Part shown: piece by piece, positions 40,484 to 47,941 of the stretch | Numbering within the stretch: position 1 is the stretch's first letter | Layout of the letters: the number at the start of each line of letters is the position of its first letter | Virus record (IMG/VR): IMGVR_UViG_3300021959_009735 | Span: 1 to 60,533 of that record | Length of the DNA stretch: 60,533 nucleotides | Reading direction: 5' to 3' (one strand) | Origin: a virus | Notes under the pieces: model-generated | The model's input: only the letters and a program-made list of their open reading frames with translations | The model's database searches: none | What the model was told of the DNA's origin: nothing | Translations under genes and position numbers: made by a program

Positions 40484-40948
40484 TTAGGGTTGATAAATAG
40501 CTGAGTTTTTGTTATGCTCGTAGAATTCTAGCTTTTTCACTCTAACTCTACCCTCAGTTTCTTTATCTACGAAGGTATTAATCTTCTCGTATAAATATTC
40601 GGCGAACCTCTCTGCTCCTACGGCCGGGACGACTCTTAGTTGAATGATTCCTTGTTCGTCTAGAAGTTTAAATCTTCCAAGAGCCGGATCATCGTCGGCA
40701 ATAATAACTGTATGGTCTAGCAAATGGTCAAACCATTCTTTAGGAGACATGCCTTCAATTTTATTGACTGCACGTTTCATTCCTCCAAAATCCCAGACCC
40801 AGTTTCGATGATCTAAATCACCTTCAAACCATACCCGGAAAGAAACTCCGTAACCGTGTAGGTATTTGCAATGTGTTGTTACTGCCTTCCATTGACGAAA
40901 GCAAGTAGAAAATCCGTCGAATAACTTAGTAGATGTGAATTTTGCCAT
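40484..40948 (-). CDS. queD: QueD-like 6-carboxytetrahydropterin synthase
   Basis: QueD makes CPH4 from dihydroneopterin triphosphate. The 154-residue protein shows THCKYLHGYGVSFRVWFEGD with Cys27 and His31 of the active site, WVWDFGGMKRAVNK, and a LLDHTVII segment. The Zn-binding histidines equal to E. coli H16 and H33 are Cys16 and Tyr33 here. This STCFRQW/HGYG form is a known subclass of PTPS-like proteins in phages, from memory. It is essential for the pathway only if it keeps QueD activity. Confidence 0.8.
   Translation of the reverse strand: MAKFTSTKLFDGFSTCFRQWKAVTTHCKYLHGYGVSFRVWFEGDLDHRNWVWDFGGMKRAVNKIEGMSPKEWFDHLLDHTVIIADDDPALGRFKLLDEQGIIQLRVVPAVGAERFAEYLYEKINTFVDKETEGRVRVKKLEFYEHNKNSAIYQP
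40493..40500 (-). promoter_or_regulatory. CTATTTAT promoter-like element upstream of queE
   Basis: An eight-base coding-strand CTATTTAT with C instead of A at the ninth position (CTATTTATC), at the 3' end of queD, about 46 bases before the queE start. Confidence 0.35.
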
Positions 40949-40954
40949 AACTGA

Positions 40955-41833
40955 TTATTTTAATTCTTTAATATAAGAACGAAGTCTATCTTGAGGCAAC
41001 CATTCAAGGTGTTTTAGTGAATCATCTGACTCACGTAATGTCTCCTGGTAGTTACCTTTCTGGTTCGGAACGTATACTTTTTTACATCCAAATCTTTCAA
41101 TGAACATATCTGCTACTTCATTAATAGAGTAGTTATGACCGGTCCCTAGTTCCCATTCAAAAATATCTTCCGGAAGTACTCCTAGACCAATACGAAGTAA
41201 CCCTTGTACAATATCGTCAACGTGTGTAAAATCTCTTCTCTGCTCTCCATCTCCGACAATAGTAATAGGTTCTTCGGTGTTGACCTGATGTCTCCACTTT
41301 CCTATAACCGCCGCGAAAGGATCGTCAACGAGTTCTCCTTCACCGTACACGTTGTAGAATCTAGCAATCTGGGCATCTACTCCGTATACGGTTCTGTACA
41401 TTTTGCATAGATCTTCCCCTACTTTTTTTGCAGTAGCATAAGGGGAAATTTCCGGGTCATGCCATCTAGAGGAAGAACCTGCGTATACAACTCTAGCATT
41501 TCCTATCATTCGAGCAAAGTCTAAGACCTCTTGAGTGCCGGTAGCATTAACTCTAAAGAACTCTGATGGATCATCGAACGATGGTTGAATACGGCTGAGA
41601 GCAGCCAGGTGGAAGATAACATCGTACCTATCGTGTGCCCGATGCCTATGAAAAAATTCTAGATCGAAAATCTCTTCTATATCTCCGTAAAAGTATTTAC
41701 AAAGTTTGTTTTTGGGAAGAGTGCTGGGGTGAGATCTATCATCCAAGCTATGGACATCGTAACCTGATTTAACCAGGGCGTTAACGAGGTGCTTACCTAT
41801 AAAGCCTTCACCGCCCGTAACTAAAACCTTCAA
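40955..41833 (-). CDS. NAD-dependent sugar epimerase/dehydratase (extended SDR), TTG start
   Basis: The protein has the extended short-chain dehydrogenase core: VTGGEGFIGKHLV (NAD-binding), FHLAALSRIQPSFDDP, and the catalytic SSRWHDPEISPYATAKK with YxxxK. The RFYNVYGEGE and GTGHNYSINE segments bind the sugar nucleotide. I begin it at a TTG (41833) because the dockerin-like gene ends just upstream and an AGAGGA Shine-Dalgarno lies 5 bases before. The 292-residue length fits. It may supply an activated hexose for the glycan islands. Confidence 0.88.
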   Translation of the reverse strand: MKVLVTGGEGFIGKHLVNALVKSGYDVHSLDDRSHPSTLPKNKLCKYFYGDIEEIFDLEFFHRHRAHDRYDVIFHLAALSRIQPSFDDPSEFFRVNATGTQEVLDFARMIGNARVVYAGSSSRWHDPEISPYATAKKVGEDLCKMYRTVYGVDAQIARFYNVYGEGELVDDPFAAVIGKWRHQVNTEEPITIVGDGEQRRDFTHVDDIVQGLLRIGLGVLPEDIFEWELGTGHNYSINEVADMFIERFGCKKVYVPNQKGNYQETLRESDDSLKHLEWLPQDRLRSYIKELK

Positions 41834-41835
41834 TC

Positions 41836-42390
41836 TTAATCCTCTAGATAATTTAAAAGTTTGTCGCCGTCTTCCGATTCTACGGCTAAGTCTCCGTCGA
41901 AATCTGCTCTCCATATTACACACTCAAACGTTTCTGGGTAAACTGTTCTTACGTTAATAGTATTGTTTGCAATGTTTCTGATTTGAATAATATCGTAGGG
42001 TGTTATACCGTCCATCTCGATATCGCCTACAATGCCGGGACATTCTTGAGTATGGTAGAGATTAACCGTTGGTGCGTTCATATACCATTGGAAGTAAGCA
42101 TCCGCATCCTTGTCGGTTACAGTCCCATCTCCATCGTAATCGGCCCTCCAAAGAGCGCATGCATATTCAACTCCGCTTTGAGCTACTCCTTCAACGCTAT
42201 TACCTAAAGATAGGTCTAATATCAAGGAAGCATTAAAGACTCCGTGATTCTTATTTGAAGGAGAAGGTTTACCGAGGTCAACTCTCTGTACGGTGGGACA
42301 GTCTTCTGGTCCTACTTCTTTATCCTCTGAGTTAACTGAGTCGCATGCTACGAGGCCACAAATGGAAAGGATGAGCAATAACTTTTTCAT
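41836..42390 (-). CDS. Dockerin-like calcium-binding lipoprotein
   Basis: MKKLLLILSICGLVAC is a type II signal peptide with lipobox LVAC, so the mature protein is lipid-anchored. In the body ADYDGDGTVTDKDADAYFQW (about 80-99) and ADFDGDLAVESEDGDKLLN (about 163-181), with a GDIEMDGITPYDIIQIRNIA segment between, are EF-hand-type loops arranged like a dockerin. Dockerins bind cohesins; the T9SS protein at 47.9-49.9 kb has a cohesin-like region. The start at 42390 follows a CTATTTATA element by 15 bases. Confidence 0.7.
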   Translation of the reverse strand: MKKLLLILSICGLVACDSVNSEDKEVGPEDCPTVQRVDLGKPSPSNKNHGVFNASLILDLSLGNSVEGVAQSGVEYACALWRADYDGDGTVTDKDADAYFQWYMNAPTVNLYHTQECPGIVGDIEMDGITPYDIIQIRNIANNTINVRTVYPETFECVIWRADFDGDLAVESEDGDKLLNYLED

Positions 42391-42405
42391 AACAAGTAAT
42401 TTTAT

Positions 42406-42414
42406 TATAAATAG
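42406..42414 (-). promoter_or_regulatory. CTATTTATA promoter-like element for the dockerin-like gene
   Basis: An exact copy lying 15 bases upstream of the ATG at 42390, between a membrane-protein gene's stop and this lipoprotein. Confidence 0.55.
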
Positions 42415-42429
42415 CACTGCTTTACCTCT

Positions 42430-42702
42430 TTATCTACGGTGATCGGTTAAAATCGCATGAATAGACTTATATGTCATATTGATGACAATTGCAGCTCCAA
42501 GACCAAGTACGAATGGAACTTCTGATAGATCAAAGACAACAAGTCCAGCCGCTGTGTAGATTGCTGTAAAGATCAAATCAACGAATACCCCTCCTAGAGC
42601 CATCTGCATACCCTCTTTGGGCTTCTTCTGGCTATAGATAATAATTACTGCGTTAATTGGTACGAGAAAAAAGAGCAGTCCTACCCCTACGAAAAAACTC
42701 AT
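42430..42702 (-). CDS. Small membrane protein, 90 aa, three helices
   Basis: Hydrophobic segments at about residues 4-24, 34-52 and 60-78 are separated by short basic turns (SQKKPKEGM). The end is polar (KSIHAILTDHRR). Its ATG overlaps the stop of a 34-residue peptide gene (ATGA). Function unknown. Confidence 0.7.
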   Translation of the reverse strand: MSFFVGVGLLFFLVPINAVIIIYSQKKPKEGMQMALGGVFVDLIFTAIYTAAGLVVFDLSEVPFVLGLGAAIVINMTYKSIHAILTDHRR

Positions 42703-42803
42703 TGATCACTCCATGTAGATTTATCTTGGTTTACATACCAGATAGCCCAGATACTGATACCTGCGGCGAAGATAATTGCTCCTACTATGATTGCTGCGTA
42801 CAT
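42699..42803 (-). CDS. 34-residue single-pass membrane peptide
   Basis: The frame starts immediately after the thyX stop (TAA ATG) and ends TGA overlapping the next gene's ATG. The product MYAAIIVGAIIFAAGISIWA, then IWYVNQDKSTWSDQ, is a single hydrophobic helix with a polar tail. Coupled stops and starts on both sides argue strongly for expression. Its role is unknown. Confidence 0.7.
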   Translation of the reverse strand: MYAAIIVGAIIFAAGISIWAIWYVNQDKSTWSDQ

Positions 42804-43436
42804 TTAATATTCTAAAGCTTTTGAAATGATTGGAAATTGTTCTTTGAAGATAGCTTTTATTGCTTTGGCTACCTCTTGAATTTCTTTTTGAGCATGACCA
42901 TCGTCTCTTAGCTCGAGAAAATGAATCCAAGAACGAATAGATCCGGTCATATGAATTTTTGTTTTGGTGGCAAGTGGAAGAACAAAACGGGCTGTCTCTC
43001 TTGCTACACCTGATGCGATTAATGCGCTGTATAATTCTGAGGCTGCACCGAAATGTAGCTTAACCATTTCGTCAATAATCTGTTCCCTCTCGGGATCAAA
43101 ACGGGTAGTAGAAGACTGCCGGTTATCTTCGGCCTGCTTTCTAAACTCGATTGGCTCAAAAATATCTTTTAGAAGATTAACATCTTGATACCTCTGAGAG
43201 AATTCCTGAAATGTAAAAGAACGATGGCGGATCAGCTGAATGCCGATAGCTTTTGAGGTGTCAATCTCTACGGTCATATAGGAATGCTCAAATGGAGACC
43301 AATGTCGATGTTTGATCAGATAGTTTAGAAGCCCTTCCGGCTGTCCTCTTTTATCTTCTCTTTTCGATGATACTCGAGCAACCTCCACAATATGTTCTTC
43401 CGCCTGTGGAGTGGTGGCCATAAGCTTTACGTTCAT
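42804..43436 (-). CDS. thyX: Flavin-dependent thymidylate synthase (ThyX)
   Basis: ThyX methylates dUMP to dTMP with FAD and NADPH. The diagnostic motif RHRSFTFQEFSQRY (RHRxxSxxxxSxR) is present, along with HWSPFEHSYMT near the N-terminus, a His/Glu site for FAD. I start at 43436 because a strong GGAGG lies 7 bases before it and the upstream peptide gene's stop overlaps (ATGA). The 210-residue length is right. With dCMP deaminase and the B12-dependent reductase it gives the phage its own thymidine supply. Confidence 0.95.
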   Translation of the reverse strand: MNVKLMATTPQAEEHIVEVARVSSKREDKRGQPEGLLNYLIKHRHWSPFEHSYMTVEIDTSKAIGIQLIRHRSFTFQEFSQRYQDVNLLKDIFEPIEFRKQAEDNRQSSTTRFDPEREQIIDEMVKLHFGAASELYSALIASGVARETARFVLPLATKTKIHMTGSIRSWIHFLELRDDGHAQKEIQEVAKAIKAIFKEQFPIISKALEY

Positions 43437-43606
43437 ACTAATTCCTCCCAAATTCCTACTAACTCGCTTAGTACTAGTACACCGGCACCGATAACTAAAT
43501 CAAACGGAAGGAGGACGTATGCAACAATCCTCACTCCCGATTTGATAAAGCTAACAATCTGGTGCCATTTCTGATTCGGCATTTTCTCCAGATTCTTATC
43601 CTGCAT
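43433..43606 (-). CDS. 57-residue membrane peptide in the queC-thyX overlap
   Basis: From ATG 43606 (11 bases inside queC) the frame reads MQDKNLEKMPNQKWHQIVSF, then IKSGVRIVAYVLLPFDLVIG and AGVLVLSELVGIWEELV. One hydrophobic helix carries the middle. Its TGA overlaps the thyX ATG. An internal ATG 8 codons downstream is an alternative start. The order and overlaps suggest that translation of thyX depends on it. Confidence 0.75.
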   Translation of the reverse strand: MQDKNLEKMPNQKWHQIVSFIKSGVRIVAYVLLPFDLVIGAGVLVLSELVGIWEELV

Positions 43607-44474
43607 ATCCTGCTAGCACCTCCTCTGCATGAGCTTTGGCTACTTCCCAAGAGACCGGACCAGTTTCGTCTTCGTACTGTACCGGGTCTGGGCGTCCAAG
43701 TTTAATAAAAGCTTCGATGCGTTCTACCGAAGAAGCCGACTTATAGTCAGAGTTTCCGGATGGGAACGGCTTATAGGAAGTGTTAGTCAGAGAATATACC
43801 GTATCGAAATCTAATCCAAGATTTTCACAGCATGCTAGACCATCTTCCAGAATGGTAAACTTATCTCCATCAAGGTAGGGAGTAGAATACGTTACCTTGT
43901 CTGAATCCCAGTTTCCGACCAGGAAGGCTTCGTAATCTGCATCTCTAAACTCTTGACGGCAGTCTGGATAGATTGCATGGTCTCCGGCATGAATACCGAG
44001 TGCGATTTCAACCGGACAATCCCATTCGTTTGCAATCGAAAGAGCTACGGACTGGATGATAGAAGAGAAGATCTTATTCCGGTTCGGTACAACCGTTGCC
44101 TTCATATTGTCTTCGGCGTAATGCCCTTCAGGTACATCTTCTCCGCCAGAGACTAGATTAGAATTTAAAAGATCAGATAGCCCATCCAGCTTGATAATCT
44201 GATGCTTAATTGGATAGAACATTCTCTTACCGGGATTCTGCTCTAATGCATGTCCATTCAGGTAACGTACAAGATCGGAAGCTCGGTTTAGTTCTACTCT
44301 ATGTTTCTGTCCGTAATCAAAGGATAGGGCTGTTACGTCATATCCTGCGTTAAGGAGGTGTAAGAGTAGGGTGGAGGAGTCCATCCCTCCGCTAAGACTT
44401 AGTACTGCTTTTTTTGGAAATAAATCGGCTTGCATTTGTTTAACCGTTGGTGAGTCAGTATTGTGATATTGCAT
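43596..44474 (-). CDS. queC: QueC-like 7-cyano-7-deazaguanine synthase
   Basis: QueC converts 7-carboxy-7-deazaguanine to preQ0 using ATP and ammonia. The PP-loop SGGMDSSTLLLHL (residues 28-40), ALSFDYGQKHRVEL and IALGIHAGDHAIYPDCR support the family. The C-terminal CxxC zinc set (usual SCYxG...CGxCxxC) is missing; instead the end reads SLTNTSYKPFP and KSASSVERIEAF. The zinc-free C-terminus is an unusual feature that may be compensated. The gene lies between the 57-residue peptide and thioredoxin. Confidence 0.85.
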   Translation of the reverse strand: MQYHNTDSPTVKQMQADLFPKKAVLSLSGGMDSSTLLLHLLNAGYDVTALSFDYGQKHRVELNRASDLVRYLNGHALEQNPGKRMFYPIKHQIIKLDGLSDLLNSNLVSGGEDVPEGHYAEDNMKATVVPNRNKIFSSIIQSVALSIANEWDCPVEIALGIHAGDHAIYPDCRQEFRDADYEAFLVGNWDSDKVTYSTPYLDGDKFTILEDGLACCENLGLDFDTVYSLTNTSYKPFPSGNSDYKSASSVERIEAFIKLGRPDPVQYEDETGPVSWEVAKAHAEEVLAGYAG

Positions 44475-44506
44475 AGACTCCTAATGCATATGAGAATGTA
44501 CGAACG

Positions 44507-44776
44507 TTACTGTAAAGATTCAACTGCATCTACAAGATCAGACTTTTTCATGGGTCCGATTACGGTTGCGTATGTTTCCATATTTTCTTTGAGAAATACT
44601 GTGGTAGGAATGCTTTTAATTCCGTACTTCTCCGATAGCCCTTCAGTGTCTTCATCTATATCGATAGTTTCAAAAACTACTCCGGTATCGGACATTTGCT
44701 TTTGAACTTCGTCAAAAACTGGTTTATAAATTCGGCATGGTCCGCACCATGAGGCTGTAAATCTAAGTACTTTCAT
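44507..44776 (-). CDS. Thioredoxin
   Basis: The CGPC active site lies in RFTASWCGPCRIYKPVFDEV and the cis-Pro region is KYGIKSIPTTVFLKEN. The 89-residue protein is slightly shorter than E. coli TrxA. It could reduce the B12 ribonucleotide reductase via C609/C614 or, as in T7, act as a polymerase processivity factor. It begins 5 bases after the preceding gene's stop. Confidence 0.92.
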   Translation of the reverse strand: MKVLRFTASWCGPCRIYKPVFDEVQKQMSDTGVVFETIDIDEDTEGLSEKYGIKSIPTTVFLKENMETYATVIGPMKKSDLVDAVESLQ

Positions 44777-44781
44777 ATTTT

Positions 44782-45486
44782 TTATTCTCTTATTCCGATG
44801 AATGTGTATGTGGCTCCGACTCCCAAGAGAGGGGCAAAGCCGTCTAAGGTGTAACCATATCCTCCGAATAAGCCTAGACCTAGACGAGGTTTTTTAGCAC
44901 GGTGTGCATTTTTAATATTGTAGGGCGGTCCTTGAATATCTGTGATCCGAACGTTAGGGTACATCGAGAATACCCCTACCTTGAGGGTATGATCTGTAAT
45001 ATTGATATCTGTAGCAACGTTTAGGTTCACACTTGCTTCAGAAAACTCGAAATCAAAGTCTTTCGGAACATCTAAATCGTAATCCCACCTAAATTTTGTA
45101 ATTCCTTTAACTCGAAGTGCTCCTTGACGATCCGTATCTACAAGCGTGAATGGAATTTCATGAAACTTATCTGCATCCGCTCCACCAACCGTAACCCGGA
45201 CTGTGTCTCGAACAATGACAGTATCTCGTTTAACGACTACTTTAGGGGGTAGGTAAACTACTCTAGGCTTTTTTAAGCTGAGTTCATTATACCTCAGTTC
45301 GGCTACGACCAGAGAATCTTCTAACTCTACGACATAATCTTCAAAAAGCCTTTCGACCTCTTTAGCTTCGTCAAGTTGAGCGTTCAAGTCGGTGATTTCT
45401 GTATTTCGATCTTGAATAGTAGTATAGGCGTAGAACGGTATAACTATTAATGCAATACCTAGAATAAACGCTGCAAATTTTTTCAT
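44782..45486 (-). CDS. Membrane-anchored coiled-coil/barrel protein (DUF6808-like)
   Basis: An N-terminal helix (residues 3-21), a coiled coil (NTEITDLNAQLDEAKEVERL) and a DTVIVRDTVRVT repeat are followed by beta strands ending at GVGATYTFIGIRE. The design, membrane anchor plus periplasmic rod plus barrel-like end, is shared with the 195-residue gene at 32.5-33.1 kb; the two look like diverged relatives. An envelope-bridging (spanin-like) role is possible; it is not established. Confidence 0.5.
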   Translation of the reverse strand: MKKFAAFILGIALIVIPFYAYTTIQDRNTEITDLNAQLDEAKEVERLFEDYVVELEDSLVVAELRYNELSLKKPRVVYLPPKVVVKRDTVIVRDTVRVTVGGADADKFHEIPFTLVDTDRQGALRVKGITKFRWDYDLDVPKDFDFEFSEASVNLNVATDINITDHTLKVGVFSMYPNVRITDIQGPPYNIKNAHRAKKPRLGLGLFGGYGYTLDGFAPLLGVGATYTFIGIRE

Positions 45487-45490
45487 AACC

Positions 45491-45958
45491 TTAGAATATC
45501 AGTTTATCTACTTCTGTAAAACTTTCGTCTACCGTTTTCTTAATTAAGTTTAGAAGGATTGAGTTTGCAAAATCTTCCTCACTCTCTATCATAGAGTAGA
45601 AATTAGACCTTACAGATTTGGTAATCAAGGACCGCTGGTTTAAATTTTGTGTAAAATCATTCTTATGATCTACAAAAGTTATCTCCATGGTAAGAGCTAC
45701 GTCTTCGTTCCTTGCTTTAAATATAGCAAAAGAAAGTCCGGTATCAAACCGTTCGTAGGAAATAAATTTTGGATATACATGAACATCAGCCTCAGAAGGA
45801 TCGCTTACAATGCGTACGTTAGGAATATCTTGAACGTATTCTTCTAGAAGTATCTGGGTAGTTCTAGATACTAGAGCGTTACTGAAGATTGCTTCATCAC
45901 TTTCATTGGTTGCAGGATGAACAAAGATAGAAATTATAGAGAGAAGGATAGCTAACAT
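45491..45958 (-). CDS. LptE-like secreted protein (tentative)
   Basis: After a hydrophobic N-terminus (MLAILLSIISIFVHPATN) the order of segments (FSNALVSRTTQILLEEY, then NVRIVSDPSEADVHVYPKFI, SYERF, and a final LIKKTVDESF) resembles the Bacteroidota LptE/LPS-assembly lipoproteins: a helix, an edge strand and a C-terminal helix. There is no obvious lipobox. It lies in an operon with a CsgG-like lipoprotein and a beta barrel, so a chaperone for outer-membrane assembly is the best guess. Confidence 0.4.
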   Translation of the reverse strand: MLAILLSIISIFVHPATNESDEAIFSNALVSRTTQILLEEYVQDIPNVRIVSDPSEADVHVYPKFISYERFDTGLSFAIFKARNEDVALTMEITFVDHKNDFTQNLNQRSLITKSVRSNFYSMIESEEDFANSILLNLIKKTVDESFTEVDKLIF

Positions 45959-46893
45959 TAGAATAAGTATTTAGCTCCCAGTAGAACACCCGGAGATGTA
46001 AATTCTCTACTATCTGTGCGGTAGTTTATACTGGCAGCAAGGTTTAAGCCAAAGGTTGGTGATAACTTCCATGTAAACGATAGGTTTGGATTTACCTTAA
46101 CATGATCTTCAAACCAGTAACTTAACTTAAAAACCTTCACATAATAAATATAAGATAGAACTAGTGTAGAATTGATTGAAAAGTATGGATTTGAATACAG
46201 TTTATTAGACACGCCTACAATAAGAGACGTGTCCTGAAACCTGTAGTTATTCAAGATCCCAAAAGTAACTGAGTTAAATGCAAAGCCGCTCAGCTTTCTA
46301 GTCTTGTAGTATACGCCGTTAAACAAATTACCTAGAAAATCACCCTCAATATACAGGCCTCCAAAGCTTTCTACTCGATTCCACTTCTCATTTAGCGGCT
46401 TCATTCTATAATACCCTAGAGCCGACTTCTGACTATTTCCAAAACTGGATAAAGCTCCGTACTTAAGACCTGTTTTGAGATTTTGAGTAGAGTATCCAGA
46501 ACCAGCTCTAAACTCTGATGGAGAGAAGTAAGCTAAATCTGAGCTTAGTACTAGAAGAGGTGCTCCGAGTTCAACTTCTCCTGAATCAGCAATTCTTTTT
46601 GACGAAGAGGTTACTAACTCCTGTATTTCTGCACACGGGTAGTATTCATTCCAAAGCCTATTAACTTTATCCATCCAAGCAATATACGTACCGTCTTGCA
46701 TTTCAAATCTGTTGAACGTCTCCGATTCACCAAAAAAGAAAACAGTAAAGGTGTCGTTTTTCTGCGACACCTCTACCTGAACAGTTCGATTCTGCTCAGT
46801 ACAAATTTCTCTGTACCTGTACTTAAAAAAGGTCTGTCCGCTGGACGGACTACTCCATAGGACCAGTAATATAACAGTTAGAAGAAACCGCAT
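45958..46893 (-). CDS. Outer-membrane beta-barrel protein
   Basis: A signal peptide (MRFLLTVILLVLWSSPSSGQ) is followed by alternating short beta strands with aromatic residues and a final strand ending in Phe (GVLLGAKYLF), the C-terminal recognition signature for BAM-assembled barrels. Six Tyr/Trp-rich hairpins are visible between residues 150 and 311. I do not recognise a specific porin or transporter. It overlaps the LptE-like gene's start by one base. Confidence 0.7.
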   Translation of the reverse strand: MRFLLTVILLVLWSSPSSGQTFFKYRYREICTEQNRTVQVEVSQKNDTFTVFFFGESETFNRFEMQDGTYIAWMDKVNRLWNEYYPCAEIQELVTSSSKRIADSGEVELGAPLLVLSSDLAYFSPSEFRAGSGYSTQNLKTGLKYGALSSFGNSQKSALGYYRMKPLNEKWNRVESFGGLYIEGDFLGNLFNGVYYKTRKLSGFAFNSVTFGILNNYRFQDTSLIVGVSNKLYSNPYFSINSTLVLSYIYYVKVFKLSYWFEDHVKVNPNLSFTWKLSPTFGLNLAASINYRTDSREFTSPGVLLGAKYLF

Positions 46894-46898
46894 TCATT

Positions 46899-47585
46899 TT
46901 ACAACCAGCCTCTTCTCTGAGCTCTTCTTATAAGATTTACCGTTGCTGTCTCTAAAGACTTCTGGGTAGCCATACCTACGGTGGATTGGTCAAACTTCAT
47001 ATCCGGGTTGGTTAAGAAGCCTGTACCTTTCTGGGTAGATTGTCCCAGGCCAGAAGCAACAATGTATTCTCCATTTTCTACGCTAACGAGTCTGATCTGA
47101 AAGCCAACGTTTGTCGTGTTGGTAACTTCAGAGCTTAATCTCTCTACAGATTCGTTTGTAGAAGTGGAGAACTCATAAAGCTCAGCATATACGAAGAATT
47201 TAGGAAGTACGAGAGCACCGGTTTTGAGTTCGGTACCTGCAGCACCGATTCCGGCATCCGAAAGATCCCATTGATCGAGCATCTTGTTTAAGATTTCTTC
47301 TTTTTCTTCTGTATATCTGAAGAAGCCAGTCTCTTCGAAGTTTTCAAGAATACGGTTTGTAAGTCCAAGTCCGACTCTCTTCTCAGCTAGAGCTGGGTAC
47401 TGATCTACGATCTCTTTTGTTACAGAAATGTTCATCACCTGAATCGGTGTTCTTTCTCCTGTATTGTAGTCTAGATCATAGATCGACTGCTGTTTTTCGT
47501 AATCTGCTTGATAATCTTCAACCTGCACTGTAGAAGCACAGCCTGTTAATAGAAACGGAATTAAGAGTAAAATAAGTTTTTTCAT
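46899..47585 (-). CDS. CsgG-like outer-membrane lipoprotein
   Basis: I start at MKKLILLLIPFLLTGCAST, a lipoprotein signal with lipobox LTGC. The body resembles CsgG, the curli secretion pore: IQVMNISVTKEIVDQYPALA, GLTNRILENFEETGFF, LVLPKFFVYAELYEF and VGFQIRLVSVENGEYI, and ends GMATQKSLETATVNLIRRAQ. CsgG oligomerises into a nine-subunit channel. In the host group the CsgG fold occurs in curli-like systems; the phage copy lies next to other envelope genes but without a CsgA-type subunit. Confidence 0.65.
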   Translation of the reverse strand: MKKLILLLIPFLLTGCASTVQVEDYQADYEKQQSIYDLDYNTGERTPIQVMNISVTKEIVDQYPALAEKRVGLGLTNRILENFEETGFFRYTEEKEEILNKMLDQWDLSDAGIGAAGTELKTGALVLPKFFVYAELYEFSTSTNESVERLSSEVTNTTNVGFQIRLVSVENGEYIVASGLGQSTQKGTGFLTNPDMKFDQSTVGMATQKSLETATVNLIRRAQRRGWL

Positions 47586-47589
47586 AGGT

Positions 47590-47937
47590 TTAGTTCTTTT
47601 TTCTACGTGCAAGTAATCTATCTTTAGCCGAAGGAGGTGGAGCTGGTTCTTCAACTACCTCTTCCTTCTTTTCTTCTTTAGCAGGCACCTCTACTACTCT
47701 CTCACGAATAATCTGAGGAGGTGGAGCTGTCTGGGTCTGAGTATTATTATTTTCGATTACGATTGTTGGCATAACGGGCTGTTGTACTACCTGTTCGGTT
47801 TGAGCAGGTTCGTCACCGCCGCCAATAAGGTTCTCAAACTGCGTAACGACTACGCCGCCGGCTGCCGTCAAAACAGTTGCAAGAACCCCAATTACGGTTT
47901 TTTTGAGGTCACTTCCTCCGTTTTCTTCTTCGCTCAT
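47590..47937 (-). CDS. Membrane protein with proline-rich (TonB-like) region
   Basis: Residues 12-33 are a hydrophobic helix (TVIGVLATVLTAAGGVVVTQ), followed by a Pro/Gln/Thr-rich stretch (QTQTAPPPQIIRERVVEVPA, then EEKKEEVVEEPAPPPSAKD) and a basic C-terminus (RLLARRKKN). The design resembles a TonB-like or spanin-like bridge across the periplasm, but no C-terminal TonB domain is present. Sits between the T9SS protein and the CsgG-like gene. Confidence 0.6.
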   Translation of the reverse strand: MSEEENGGSDLKKTVIGVLATVLTAAGGVVVTQFENLIGGGDEPAQTEQVVQQPVMPTIVIENNNTQTQTAPPPQIIRERVVEVPAKEEKKEEVVEEPAPPPSAKDRLLARRKKN

Positions 47938-47941
47938 TTTT

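Noticed and set aside
41834-41923. Upstream ATG extension of the epimerase gene
   Set aside because: The extension is arginine-rich antisense-like sequence overlapping the dockerin gene's 3' end in another frame. The Rossmann fold begins at the TTG with a good ribosome-binding site.
42721-42930. 69-codon minus-strand frame rich in Arg and Ser
   Set aside because: It overlaps thyX and the 34-residue peptide gene in a different frame, and its composition is that of a frame shadow.
44782-47585. A complete curli (csg) operon
   Set aside because: Only a CsgG-like lipoprotein was found. No CsgA/CsgB-type repeat subunit, CsgE or CsgF could be recognised, so a curli label would be wrong.
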